Assembly: GCF_000471905.2 (NCBI RefSeq)
Contig: NW_006499751.1
Location: forward strand, 4,311,461 to 4,375,460
DNA from: Amborella trichopoda
Lineage: Eukaryota > Streptophyta > Magnoliopsida > Amborellales > Amborellaceae
Length of the DNA: 64,000 nucleotides
Reading direction: 5' to 3'
Below the pieces are notes generated by a model. That model made no database searches. It had not been told where the DNA came from and was given only the letters and a program-made list of their open reading frames with translations. Shown here one piece after another: positions 24,324-36,900 of the stretch; position 1 is the first letter of the stretch; each line of letters opens with the position of its first letter. The translations under genes and the position numbers were made by a program.

Positions 24324-26745
24324 GAGATTAAGTAATGATATGTTTCAAATTTTTACAAAAGTACAATGGCATTTTGGAAGTTTGTGTTATGGAATTTTAT
24401 TTGTAGAGTGCTGCTTTCTTTTAATAAAAATTTCAACTTTACCCTTTATGGAGATAACAAAAGTATCCTTTGTCTGGTTGTAATATTTACAAAATTACCC
24501 TTACTTAATGATGACGATTTCCCTAAAAGTAACGTTTTAAAATAAAAATAGACCACAATATTATTAAATCCACCCTTCACAACTCTCTATATCTTTAACC
24601 TTTCCAATTTGAAGGGTTGTGAAGTTTAGATTACCCCATAAACATTATTTCTTGTTGAAACAAATTATTTTAATAGGTAACTTAACCATTAGGCATGAGA
24701 AAATTTTAAATTTTAACAACAGTACAATGCTATTTTGGAAGTTACTCTCTTGGAATTTAATTTATTGGGTGCTCTTATCTTTTAGTAAATATTTCAACTT
24801 CACCCTTTTTGGAGATGACAAAAATGCTTACAGTCTTGTTATAATATTAACTAAATTACCCTCACTTAATGATGAAGATATCACAAGCATAAATTTTTCA
24901 AAAAATAGACTACAAAATTAGTAAATCTTACCTTCACAACCCTCCCTGTTTTTAACTTTTGTAATTTGAAGGGTTGCGAAGTTTAGATTATCCCTTAGTG
25001 ATAGTGTTTGTTTAAAGTTAACAACCTCTCAAAATACAAATGTTGTGATGGGTATATTTATCAAAAAGATCGTTACTTTTTGTTTAAAAAATTATTTTAA
25101 TAGGTAGCTTAACCATTAAGCACGGGCAATTTTTAAAATTCCACTGAAGAACAATGACATTATAGAAGTAAGCGTCCTGGAGATTTATTTGTAGAGTGCC
25201 TTTGTCTTTTATTAAAAATTTCAATTTTACCTTTTATGAAGATGATAAAAGTCTACATTTTTTTTTGGCAATATTTACAAAATTGCCCTAATTTAATGAT
25301 GAAGATATCACAAAAAGTAACTTCTAAAAAAAAAAAATGACAAAATTTGTAAATCTACCCTTCACAACTCTCTCTATAATTTGAAGGGTTGTGAAGTTTA
25401 GATTATCCCTAAGTGATAGGGTTTGTCTAGAGTTAACAACCCCTCAAATTACAGAGGCTAAAATTCGAAAGCGTTGTGAAGGGCGTGTTTATAAAAAAGA
25501 TTGTTGCAATGTGTTAACAAAATTATTTTAATAGGTGACTTATCTAAGCAATAGCATATTTCAAATTTTTACATTAGTACACTGGCATTTTGGAAGTTAG
25601 TGTTCTGGAATTTTATTTGTAGAGTGCTCTTTTCATTTAATAAAAATTTCAACTTTACCCTTTATAGAGATTACAAAAATACCTCTTGTTTTGTAGTATT
25701 ATTTATAAAATTACCATTTCTTAATGATGTCGATTTCATAATAAGTAACTTTTTTAAAAAAAATAGGCCACAATATTAGTAAATGCACCCATCACAACTC
25801 TCTATATCTTTAATCTTTAGAATTTGTAGGGTTATGAAGTTTATATTATCCCCTAGTCATTACTTTTTATTTAAAAATTTATTTTAATAGCTAACTTAGC
25901 CTTTAGGCAAGGGAAAGTTTTAAATTTTTACAATAGCATAATGTCAATTTGGGAGTTAGTCTATTGGAATTTTATTTGTAGGGTGTCATTGTCTTTTAGT
26001 AAATATTTCAATATTACCCTATATGGATATGACAAAAGTACCTATTGTCTTGAACTAATATTTACTAAATTACCCTAACTTAATGATGAAGATATCACAA
26101 ATATAACTTTTTCAAAATATAGACTACAAAATTAGTAAATCCGCCCTTCACATCTCTTTCTATCTTTAACCATTGTACTTTGAAGGATAGTGAAGTTTAG
26201 ATTATCCCTTAGTGATAGGGTTTGTCTAAAGTTAATAATGCCACAAAATACAAAGGTTAAAGTTAGAAGGTAATGTGATGGGTGTGTTTATCAAAAAGAT
26301 CGTTACTTTATATTTAACAAATTATTTTAATAGGCAGCTGAACCATTAAGCATGGGTAAATTGGAAAATTTCACAAAAGTACAATGACATTTTTGAAGTA
26401 AGCGTCCTGGAATTTTATTTGAAAAGTGTCAGTATCTTTTAGTTAAAATTTCTACTTTACCTTTTATAGAGATCACGAAAGTACCCCTTGTATTGTTGTA
26501 ATATTTACAAAATTCCCTTTACTTAATAATGAAGATATAGCAAAAAGTAAATTTTTTTTAAAAAAATAGACCACAAAATTAGTAAATCCATCATTCACAA
26601 CTCTATCTATCTTTAACCTACGTAATTTGAAGGGTTGTGAAGTTTAGATTATCCCTAAGTGATAGGGTTTGTCTAGAGTTAACAACCCCTCAAATTACGG
26701 AGGTTAAAATTTGAAGGCATTGTGAAGGGTGTGTTTATCAAAAAG
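24324..26745 (+). repeat. 3.6-kb higher-order repeat, copy 3 (partial, six monomers)
   Basis: Landmarks near 24329 (junction), 24679, 25106, 25537, 25893 and 26336. It follows copies 1 and 2 through the monomer with the TTTTATTTGAAAAGTGTCA variant. After about 26,745 it diverges: the next monomer begins TTTAAATTATTACATTATTT and carries GAGTGCCCTTGTC instead of GAGTGCTAATTTC. The third copy therefore stops after two of its three BAA trimers. Confidence 0.85.
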
Positions 26746-28560
26746 ATTATTACATTTTGTTTAAATTATTACATTATTTAATAGGTAATTTAACCATTAA
26801 GCAATGGCATATTTCAAACTTTTACGAAAGTGCAATGACATTTTGCAAGTTAGTGTCCTGGAATTTTATTTGTAGAGTGCCCTTGTCTTTTAATAAAAAT
26901 ATCAAGTTTACCCTTTATGGTGACGACAAAAGTACCCCTTGTGTTGTAGTAATAGTTAGAAAATTATCCATACTTAATGACAAAGATTTCACCAAAAGTA
27001 ACTTTTTTTTAAAAAAAATAGATCACAATATTAGTAAATCTACCATTTACAACTCTATATATATTTAACCTTTACAATTTGAAAGGATCTGACGTTTAGA
27101 TTATCCTCTAGTCATTACTTTTTGTTTAAAAAATTATTTGAATAGGTAACTTAACCATTAGGCAAGGGAAAGTCTTAAATTTTTACAATAGTACAATTCC
27201 ATTATGTAAGTTAGTTTCTTGGAATTTTATTTGTAGAGTGCCCTTGTCTTTTAGTAAAAATTTCAACTTTACGATTCATGAAGATGACAAAAGTACCCCC
27301 TGTCGTGTAGTAATATTTACAAATTTGCCTTTACTTAAAGATGAAGATATCACAAAAAGTAACTTTTTTAAAAAAATATACTCCAAAATTAGTAAGTCAA
27401 CCCAAGCCAACTCCCTCTATCTTTAACATTTGTAGTTTGAAGGGTTGTGAAGCAAGAGTAAAATTGAAATTTCCACAAAAGTACTATGGCATTGTTGAAG
27501 TAAGCGTCCTGGAATTTTATTTGTAGAGTGCATTTGTCTTTTAGTAAAAATTTCAACTTTACCCTTTATCGAGATGACCAAAGTACCACTTGTCTTGTAG
27601 TAATATTACAAAATTCCCTGTACTTAATGATGAAGATATTACAAAAAGTAATTTTTTTCAAAAAACTAGATTACAAAATTAGTAAATTAACTCTTCACAA
27701 TTCTGTCTAAATTTAACCATTGTAATTTGAATGGTGGTGAAATTGAGATTATCCCTTAGTGATAGAGTTAACAACCCCGCAAAATACAGAGGTTAAAATT
27801 CGAGGGCATTTTAAAGGGTGTGTTTATCGAAAAAATTATTTAATTTTGTTTAAAAAATTATTTTAATACGTAAGTTAACCATTAAACATGTGCATATTTA
27901 AAATTTTTGCAAAAGTACAATGGTATTTTGGAAATTAGTGTCCAGAAATTTTATTTGTAGCGTGCCTTTGTCTTTCAGTAAAAATTTGAACTGTACCCTT
28001 TATGGAGATGACAAAAGTACTCCTTGTCCTGAAGTAATATTTACAAATTTGCCCTTACTTAAGAATGAAGATATCACAAAAACTAACTTTTTTTAAAAAA
28101 TAGACTACAACATAAGTAAATCCACTCTTCAAAACTACTTTACTTTTTGTTTAAAATTTTTTTTTAATAAATAACTTAACCATTAAGCAAGAAAAAATTT
28201 GAAATTTTAAAAAAAGTACATTGGCATTGTTGAAGTAAGCATCCAAGAATTTTATTTGTAGAGTGTCTTTCCTTTTAGTTAAAATTTCAACTTTACCCTT
28301 TATGGATATGACAAAAGTTCTCCTTGTCCTGTAGTAATATCTAATAAATTCCCCTTACATGATGATGAAGATATCATAAAAAGTAACTTTAATAAAAAAA
28401 TAAACTACAAAATTAGTAAATCCACCCTTCACAGCTCTCTCTATTTTTTGGGAAGTTTAGATTATCCTTTAGTGATGGGGTTTGTCTAGAGTTAACAACC
28501 TCACATAATACAGAGGTTAAAATATGAAGGCGTTGTGAAGGGTGTGTTTATCAAAAAGAT
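26746..28560 (+). repeat. Satellite monomers 52-56, disordered
   Basis: Landmarks are at 26787, 27148, about 27451 (deletion junction GGGTTGTGAAGCAAGAG fusing a left arm to a body), 27872 and 28173. Monomer 52 is B. Monomer 55 is only 301 bp because the foldback is missing (AAAACTACTTTACTTTTTG at about 28,130). Part of this block (27,150-27,850) is paralogous to 16,000-16,750, so related sequence lies on both sides of the 3.6-kb higher-order repeats. Confidence 0.75.
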
Positions 28561-30832
28561 CATTACATTTTGTTAAAAAATTTATTTTAATATGTTACTT
28601 AACCATTAAGCTAGGGCATATTTCAAATATTTATGAAAGTACATTGACATTTTGGAACTTAGTGTCCTGGAATTTTATTTGTAGAGTGCCCTTGTCTTTT
28701 AGTAAAAATTTCAACTGTACCTTTTATGGAGATGACAAAAGTACATTTTGTCTTGTTGTAATATTTATGTAATTGCCCTCACTTAATGATGAAGATATCA
28801 CAAAGAGTAATGTTTTTTAAAAAATAGAATACAAAATTAGTAAATCCACCCTTCATAACCCTCCCTATCTTTGAACTTTGTAATTTGAAGGGTTGTGAAG
28901 TATAGATTATTCCTTAGTGATAGGGTTTATTTAGAGCTAACAACCCCTCAAAATACAGAGGTTAAAATTCGAAGGCGTTGTGAAGGGTGTGTTTATCAAA
29001 AAGATTACTACATTTTATTTAAAAAATTATTTTAATAGGTAAGTTAACCATTAAGTAAGGGCATATTTCAAATTTTTACAAAACTACAATGGCATTTTGG
29101 AAGTTAGTCTCTAGGAATTTTATTTGTAAAGTGCGTGCCATTGTCTTTTAGTGAAAATTTAAAATTTACCTTTTATGGAAATGATAAAATTACCCCTTGT
29201 CCTGAAATAATATTTACAAATTTACCCTTACTTAAGGATGAAGATATCACAAAAAGTAACTTTTTAAAAAACATATACTACAAAATTAGTAAATCCACAA
29301 CTCCCTCTATCTTTAACCTTTGTAGTTTGAAGGGTTGTGAAGTTTATATTATCCCTTAGTGATAAGGTTTGTCTAGAGTTCACAACCCCTCAAAATACAA
29401 AGGTTAAAGTAGGGAGGGGTTGTGATGGGTGTGATTATCAAAAAGATTAATAGTTTTTGTTTAAAAAATTATTTTAATAGGTAACATAACCATTAAGCAA
29501 AGACAAATTTGAAAATTTCACAAAAATACAATATCTTTTTTGAAGTAAACGTCCTGAAATTTTATTGGTAGAGTGCCCTTGTCTTGTAGTAAAAATTTCA
29601 ATTGTACCTTTTATGAAGATGACAAAAGTACATTTTGTCTTGTTGAAATATTTACATAATTTCCCTCAGTTAACAATGAAGATATCATAAAGAGTAATTT
29701 TTTTAAAAAAATAAACTAGAAAATTAGTAAATCCACCCTTCATAACTCTCTCTATCTTTTGAACTTTGTAATTTGAAGGTATAGATTATTCCTTAGTGAT
29801 AGGGTTTATCTAGAGCTAACAACCCCTCAAAATACAAAGGTTAAAATTCGAAGGCGTTGTGATGGGTGTGTTTATAACAGAGATTACTACATTTTTTTAA
29901 AGAAATTATTTTAATAGTTAACTTAACCATTAAATAAGGGCATATTTCAAATTTTTACAAAAGTACAATGGCATTTTGGAAGTTATTCTCCAAGAATTTT
30001 ATTTGTAGAGTGCCATTGTCTTTTAGTGACAATTTCAACTTTACCCTTTACGGAGATGACAAATGTACCCCTTGTTCTGAAATAATATTTACAAATTTGA
30101 CCATACTTAAGTATGAAAATATCAAAAAAAGTAACTTTGTTTAAAAAATAGACTACAACATTACTCAATCCAACCTTCACAACTCTCTTTATCTTTAACC
30201 TTTATAATTTGAAGGGTTGTGAAGTTTAGATTATCCCTTTGTGTTAAGGTTTATCTAGAGTTAACAGCCCCACAAGATACAGAGGTTAAAATTCGAAAGC
30301 ATTGTGAAGGGTGTGTTTATCAAAAAGATTATTTAATTTTGCTGAAAAAATTACTTTAATAGGTAACTTAACCATTAAGCAACGGCATATTTCAAATTTT
30401 TACAAAAGTACAATGTCATTTTTGAAGTTAGTGTCCTGGAGTTTTATTTGTAGAGTGTTCCTTTCATTTAATAAAAATTTCAACTTTACTCTTTATGGAG
30501 ATGACAAAAGTACCCCTTGTCTTGTAGTAATATTTAAAAAATTACCATTACTTAATGATGACGATTTCATAAAAAGTGACTTTTTTTAAAAAAATAGACC
30601 ACAATTTTAGTAAATGCACCCTTCACAACTCTCTATATCTTTAATATTTAGAATTTGAAGGGTTATGAAGTTTAGATTATCCCCTAGTCATTACTTTTTA
30701 TTTAAAAAATTATTTTAATAGGTAACTCAACCATTAGGCAAGGGAAAGTTTTAAAATTTTACAACAGCACAATATCAATTTGGGAGGTAGTCTCAGGAAA
30801 TTTTATTTGTGGAGTGCACTTGTCTTTTAGTA
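28561..30832 (+). repeat. Satellite monomers 57-62, segments P2 and shortened Q2
   Basis: Landmarks are at 28596, 29041, 29483, 29920, 30365 and 30724. Up to about 30,440 it follows 6,350-8,200 monomer by monomer. It then switches, inside monomer 61, to variants of 9,390-9,765 (CATTTAATAAAAATTTCAAC, ATGACGATTTCATAAAAAG, then CAATTTGGGAGGTAGTC). It jumps again at about 30,833, inside monomer 62, which is therefore only 209 bp. Both jumps keep the order seen on the left side of the window. Confidence 0.8.
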
Positions 30833-33667
30833 ACAATCCTCAAAATACAGAGGTTAAAATTCGAAGGCACCGTGAATGGTGTGTTTATAAAAAAGATTAT
30901 TACAATTTGTTTAAAAATTTATTTTAATAGGAAACTTAACCATTAAACAAGGGCATATTTCAAATTTTTTACAAATGTACAATGACATTTTGAAAGTTAG
31001 TGTCTTGGAATTTTATTTGTAGAGTGACCTTGTCTTTTAATAAAAATTTCAAGTTTACCCATTATGAAGATGACAAAAGTACCCCTTATCTTGTAGTAAT
31101 ATTTACAAAATTATCCTTACTTAATGATAAAGATTTCACAAGAAGTAACTTTTTTTAAAAAAAAAAAACTATAATATTAGTAAATCCACCATTCACAACT
31201 TTTTCTATCGTTTACCTTTGTAATTTGAAGGGCTGTGAAGTTTAGATTATCCCTTAGTGATTGGGTTTTTTTAAAGTTAACAACCCCACGAACATGGGTG
31301 TGTTTAACAAAACATCATTACTTTTTTTAAAAAAAATTATTTTAATAAGTAGCTTAATCATTAAACAATGGAAAATTTGAAATTTTTACAAAAGTACATT
31401 GGGAGTGTTGAAGTAAGCATCCAAGAATTTTTTTATAGAGTGCCCTTATCTTTTAGTGAAAATCTCAACTTTACATTTTATGAAGATGATAAAATTACCC
31501 CTTGAATTGTTTTAATATTTACAAAATTCTCCTTACTTAATGATGAAGATATCACAAAAAGTAATTTTTTTTTAAAAATAAAGTACAAAATTAGTAAATC
31601 CATCCTTCACAACTCTCTCTATCCTTAACCTCTGTAATTTGAAGGGTTGTGAAGTTTAGATTATCCCTAAGTGATAGAATTTGTCAATAACAACCCCTCA
31701 AAATACCGAGGTTAATATTCGAAGGCGTTATTACATTTTGTTAAAATAATTATTTAAATAGGTTAATTAACCATTAAGCAAGGGCTTATTTCAAATTTTT
31801 ACAAAAGTATAATGGCATTTTGGAAGTTAGTATATTGGAATTTTATTTGTAGAGTGTCATTTTTTTTAATTAAAAATTTCAAGTTTACCCTTTATCAAAG
31901 TACCCCTTGTCTTTTAGTAACAATTACAAATTACCCTTACTTATTGATGAAGATTTCCCAAAAAGTAACTTTTTTTTAAGTAAATCCACCCTTCACAACT
32001 CACTATATCTTTAACCTTTGCAATTTGAAGGGTTGTGAGCTTTAAATTAACCCCTAGTCATTACTTTTTGTTTAAAAGATTATGAAGGGTTGTGAAGCTT
32101 AAATTAACCCCAAGTCATTACTTTTTGTTGAAAAAATTATTTTAACGGGTAACTTAACCACTAGGCAAGAGAAAGTTTTAAATTTTTACAATAGTACAAT
32201 GCTATTTTTGGTGTTAGTCTTTTGCAATTTTATTTGTAGACTGCCCTTGTCTTTTAGTAAAAATTTTAACTTTATCTTTTATGAAGATGATAAAAATACC
32301 CCTTGTCTTGTAGTAATATATATAAAATTACCTTTACTTAATGATGAGGATATCACGAACATAACTTTTTCAAAACATAGATTACAAAATTAGTAAATCC
32401 ACCATTCACAACTCTCTTTATCTTTAACTTTTGTAATTTGAAGGGTTGTGAGGTTTAGATTATCCCTTAGTGAAGGGGTTTGTCTAAAGTTAACAACCCC
32501 TCAAAATACAAAAGTCAAAGTTAGAAGGGGTTGTGATGGGTGTATTGATCAAAAAGATCGTTATTTTTTGTTTAAATAATTATTTTAATAGGTATAACCA
32601 TTAAGCAAGGGTAAATTTGGAAATTCAACAAAAGTACAATGGCATTTTTTAAGTAAGCGTCCTGGAATTTTATTTGTAGAGCACCCTTATCTTTTCGTAA
32701 ACATTTCAACTTTACCCTTTATGGAGATGACAATAGTACCCCTTGTCTTGTTGTAATATTTACAAAATTTCCCATACTTAATGATGAAGACATAAAAAAA
32801 AGTAACTTTGTTTAAAACATAAACCACAAAATTAGTAAATCAACACTACACAACTCCCTTTATATTTAACCTTTATAATTGAAGTATTGTGAAGTTTAGA
32901 TTATTACTTAGTGATAGGGTTTGCCTAGAGTTAATAACCCCTCAAATTACAGAGGTTAAAATTCGAAGGCGTCGTGAAAGGTGTCTTTATCAAAAAAAAC
33001 ATTTAATTATGTTTAAAAAATTATTTTAATAGTTAACGTAACCATTAAGCAACGCCATATTTCAAATTTTTACAAAAGTACAATGTCATTTTGGAAGTTA
33101 GTGTCATGGAATTTTATTTGTAGAGTGTCATTTTCTTTTAATAAAAATTTCAACTTTACCCTTTATGGAGATGACAAATGTACCCCTAGTTTTGAAGTAA
33201 TATTTTCAAAATTACTTTACTTTGTGTTTAAGATTTCACAAAAAGTAAAATTTTTTTTAAAAAAATAGACCACAATATTAGTAAATCTACCTATCACAAC
33301 TCTCTTTATCTTTAACCTTTGCAATTTGAAGGGTTGTGAAGTTTAGATTATCCCCAAGTCATTACTTTTTGTTTAAAAATTTGTTTTAATAGGTAACTTA
33401 ATCATTAAGCAAAAAAAATTTTAAAATTTTTACAATAGTATAATGCCATTTTAGAAGTTAGTTTCCTGGAATTTTATTTGTAGAGTGCTATTGTCTTTTA
33501 GTTAAAATTTCAACTTTACCGTTTGAAGAAAAAACAAAAGTACCCCTTGTACTGAAGTAATATTTCCCAATTTGCCCTTACTTAAGGATGAAGATATCAC
33601 AAAAAGTAATTTTTAAAAAAATTAGACTACAACATTACTAAATCTACCCTTCACAACTCTCTATCTT
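30833..33667 (+). repeat. Satellite monomers 63-69, segment R2
   Basis: Landmarks are at 30933, 31351, 31764, 32151, 32594, 33035 and 33395. Colinear with about 10,460-13,700: GAGTGACCTTGTCTTTTAAT, the AAACATCATTACTTTTT monomer, TTTATCAAAGTACCCCTTGT, the double B end, the AATTGAAGTATTGTGAAG variant and ATTTAATTATGTTTAAAAAA all occur in the same order. It lacks the 633-bp tandem duplication. The block is cut off at 33,667 by an unrelated insert. Confidence 0.8.
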
Positions 33668-33977
33668 GACCCGTCTCAGTCCTTGGTCTGGGTAAGACCA
33701 TCTCAACCAAAGGGCGGAACCGATCAGGGTCTTACCTTACTGAGATAGTAGGGAAGTTGGTCACATTGCTCCAGCATCCAATCCATTTGCTGGTTTCTTG
33801 TGACCCATTCCATGATTCTCCACGATCAAAGTGGCTCCACTAGGGGACAACGCCACGTACAACGCCTGTAAGGCAAAGAGAAGAAGATTCCATCAAGCAA
33901 GTGGAAAAGAACTGAGTGAGACTCAAAAGTCCCGTCTTGCTAACTACCCAAGCGGACTGAACAATGTTCAGGTCGAT
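33668..33977. other. 310-bp GC-richer insert of unknown origin, exon-like on the minus strand
   Basis: Clearly unlike the satellite in composition and sequence. It begins GACCCGTCTCAGTCC and ends GTTCAGGTCGAT. It holds a 9-bp inverted repeat GGTAAGACC/GGTCTTACC (about 33,693-33,736). On the minus strand a pyrimidine tract ends in TTGCCTTACAG at 33,866, a good splice-acceptor match. It is followed by about 34 open codons (33,865 down to 33,764, then TGA) including GATLIVENHGMGHKK. I do not recognise the peptide. About 60 bp of the host monomer (distal left arm, loop and start of right arm) is missing, so this is not a simple transposition. It may be a gene or retroelement fragment captured during repair. 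Confidence 0.6.
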
Positions 33978-36900
33978 TAAAGTTAACAACCCCTCAAAAT
34001 ACAAAGGTTAAAGTTTGAAGGGTTTGCGATGGGTGTGTTTAACAAAAACAACATTATTTTTTATTGAAAAACTTATTTTAATAGGTAATTTAACCATTAA
34101 CCAAAGAAAAATTTGAAATTTCCACAAAAGTACGATAACATTGTTGAAGTAGGCGTCCAGGAATTTTATTTGTAGAGTGCTTTTGTCTTTTGTAAAAACT
34201 TCAACTTTACCCTTTATAGAGATGACAAAAGTACCCCTTACCTTGTCGTAATATTTGAAAAATTCCCCTACGTGATGATGAAGGTATCACAAAATGTAAC
34301 TTTTATAAAAAAATAGACTACAAAATTAGTAAATCCTCCCTTAACAACTCTCTCTATCTTTAACATTTGTAATTTGAAGGGTTGTGAAGTTTAGATTAAC
34401 CCTTAGTGTTAGGGTTTGTCTAGAGTTAACAACCCCTTAAAATACAGAAGTTAAAATTCGAAGGCGTTGCAAAGGGTGTGTTTATAAAAAATATTATTAC
34501 ATTTCGTTAAAAAATTTATTTTAATAGATAACTTAATCATTAAGCAATGGCATATTTCAAATTTTTAGAAAAGTATAATGGCAATTTGGAAGTTAGTGTC
34601 CCGATATTTTATTTGTAGAGTTCCCTTTTCTCTTATTAAAAATTTCAACTTTACCCTTTATAGAGATGGCCAAAGTACCACGTGTCTTCCTTACAAAATT
34701 GCCCTTACTTAATGATGAAGATTTCACAAAAACTAACTTTATGAAAAAAAATAGACCACAATATAAGTAAATTCACCCTTCACAACTCTCTATATCTTTA
34801 ACCTTCGCAGTTTGAATGGTTGTGAAGTTTAAATTAACCTTTAGTCATTACTTTTTGTTTAAAAGATTATTTTAATAAGTAACTTAACCATTAGGCAAGA
34901 GAAAATTTTAAATTTTTACAACAGTACAATGCCATTTTGGAAGTTAGTCTCTAGGAATTTTATTTCTAGAATGTCTTTGTCTTTTAGAAAAAATTACAAG
35001 TTTACCCTTTATGAAGATGACAAAAGCACTGCTTGCCTTGTAGTAATATTTATAAAATTACCCTTACTTAATGATGAATATATCACAAACATAATTTTTT
35101 CAAAAAATAGACTACAAAATTAGTAAATCCACCATTCACAACTCTCTCATTCTTTAACTTTTGTAATTTGATGGGTTCTGAAGTTTTGATTATCTCTTAG
35201 TGATAAGGTTTGTCTAAAGTTAACAACCCCTCAAAATCCAATGGTCAAAGTTAGAAGGAATTGTGATGGGTGTATTTATCAAAAAGATCATTACTTTTTG
35301 TTTAAAAAATTATTTTAATCGGTAGCTAACCATTAAGTAATGACAATTTTTAAAATTCCACATAAGTATAATGGCATTTTTGAAGTAAGCCTCCTAGAAT
35401 TTTATTTGCAGGGTGCCCTTGCCTTTTAGTAAAAATTTCAACTTTACCTTTTATGAAAATGAAAAACGTACCCCTTGTCTTGTTGTAATATTTAAAAAAT
35501 TCCCCTTACTTAATGATGAAGATATCACAAAAAGTAACTTTTTTTAAAAAATAGAGTACAAAATTATTAAATCCATCCTTCACAACTCACTCTATCTTTA
35601 ACCTATGTAATTTGAAGGGTTGTGAAGTTTTGATTATCCTTTTATCTTTTATGGAGAGGATAAAAGTACCGCTTGTCTTGTTGTAGCATTTACAAAATTT
35701 CCTTTACTTAATGATGAAGATATCACAAAAAGTAACTTTTTTTAAAAAAATAGACTGTAAAATTATAAAATCCATCCCTCACAACTCTCTATCTTTAACC
35801 AATGTAAAATTGAAGGGTTGTGAAAATATGACAAAAAGTAACTTTTTTTAAAAAAATAGATTACAAAATAAGTAAATGCACCCTTCACCACTCTCTCTAT
35901 CCTTAACCTTTGTAATTTGAAGGGTTGTGAAGTTTAGATTATTCTTTAGTGATAGGATTTGTCTAGAGATAATAACCCTCAAATTACAGCGCTTAAAATT
36001 CGAAGGCATTGTCAATGGTGTCTTTATAAAAAAGATTATTACATTTTGTTTAAAAAACTATTTTAATAGGTTACTTAATCATTAAGCAAGGGCATATTTC
36101 AAATTTTTACAAAAGTATAATGGCATTTTGGAAGTTAGTGTCCGAGAATTTTATTTGCAGAGTGCTCATTTCTTTTAATTAAAATTTCAATTTTACCCTT
36201 CATGGAGGTGACCAAAGTACTCTTTGTCTTGCAGTAATATTTACAAAATTACACTTACTTAATAATGACGATTTCACAAAAAATAACTTCTTAAAAAAAT
36301 AGACCACAATATTAGTAAATCCACCCTTCACAACTTTCTATATCTTTAATCATTGCAATCTGAAGGGTGTGAAGTTTAGATTATCCCCTAGTCATTACTT
36401 TTTATTTAAAATATACTTTTAAAATGTAACTTAACTATTAGGCAAGGGAAAATTTTAAATTTTTACAATAGTACAATGTCATTTTGGAAGTTAGTCTCTG
36501 GGAATATTATTTGTAGAGTGCCCTTGTCTTTTTGTAAATACTTCAACTTTACCCTATATGGAGAAGACAAAAGTACCCCTTGTCTTGAACTAATATTTAT
36601 AAAATTAACCAAACTTAATGATGAAGATATCACAAATATAATTTTATCAAAACATGGACTACAAAATTTCTAAATCCACCCTTCGCAACTCTCTCTATCT
36701 TTAACTTTTGTAATTTGAATGGTAGTGAAGTTTAGATTATCCATTAGTGATTGGATTTGTTTAAAGTTAACAACGCCAAAAAATACAAAGGTTAAAGTTA
36801 GAAGTGGTTGTGATGGGTGTGTTTATCCAAAAGATCGTTACTTTTTATTTAAGCGTCCTGAAAGTTTATTTGTAGAGTGCCCTTATCTTTTAGTAAAAAT

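Noticed and set aside
33668..33977. GACC/GGTC ends of the insert as terminal inverted repeats of a transposon
   Set aside because: Only four bases match, no target duplication is present, and about 60 bp of the target is missing.
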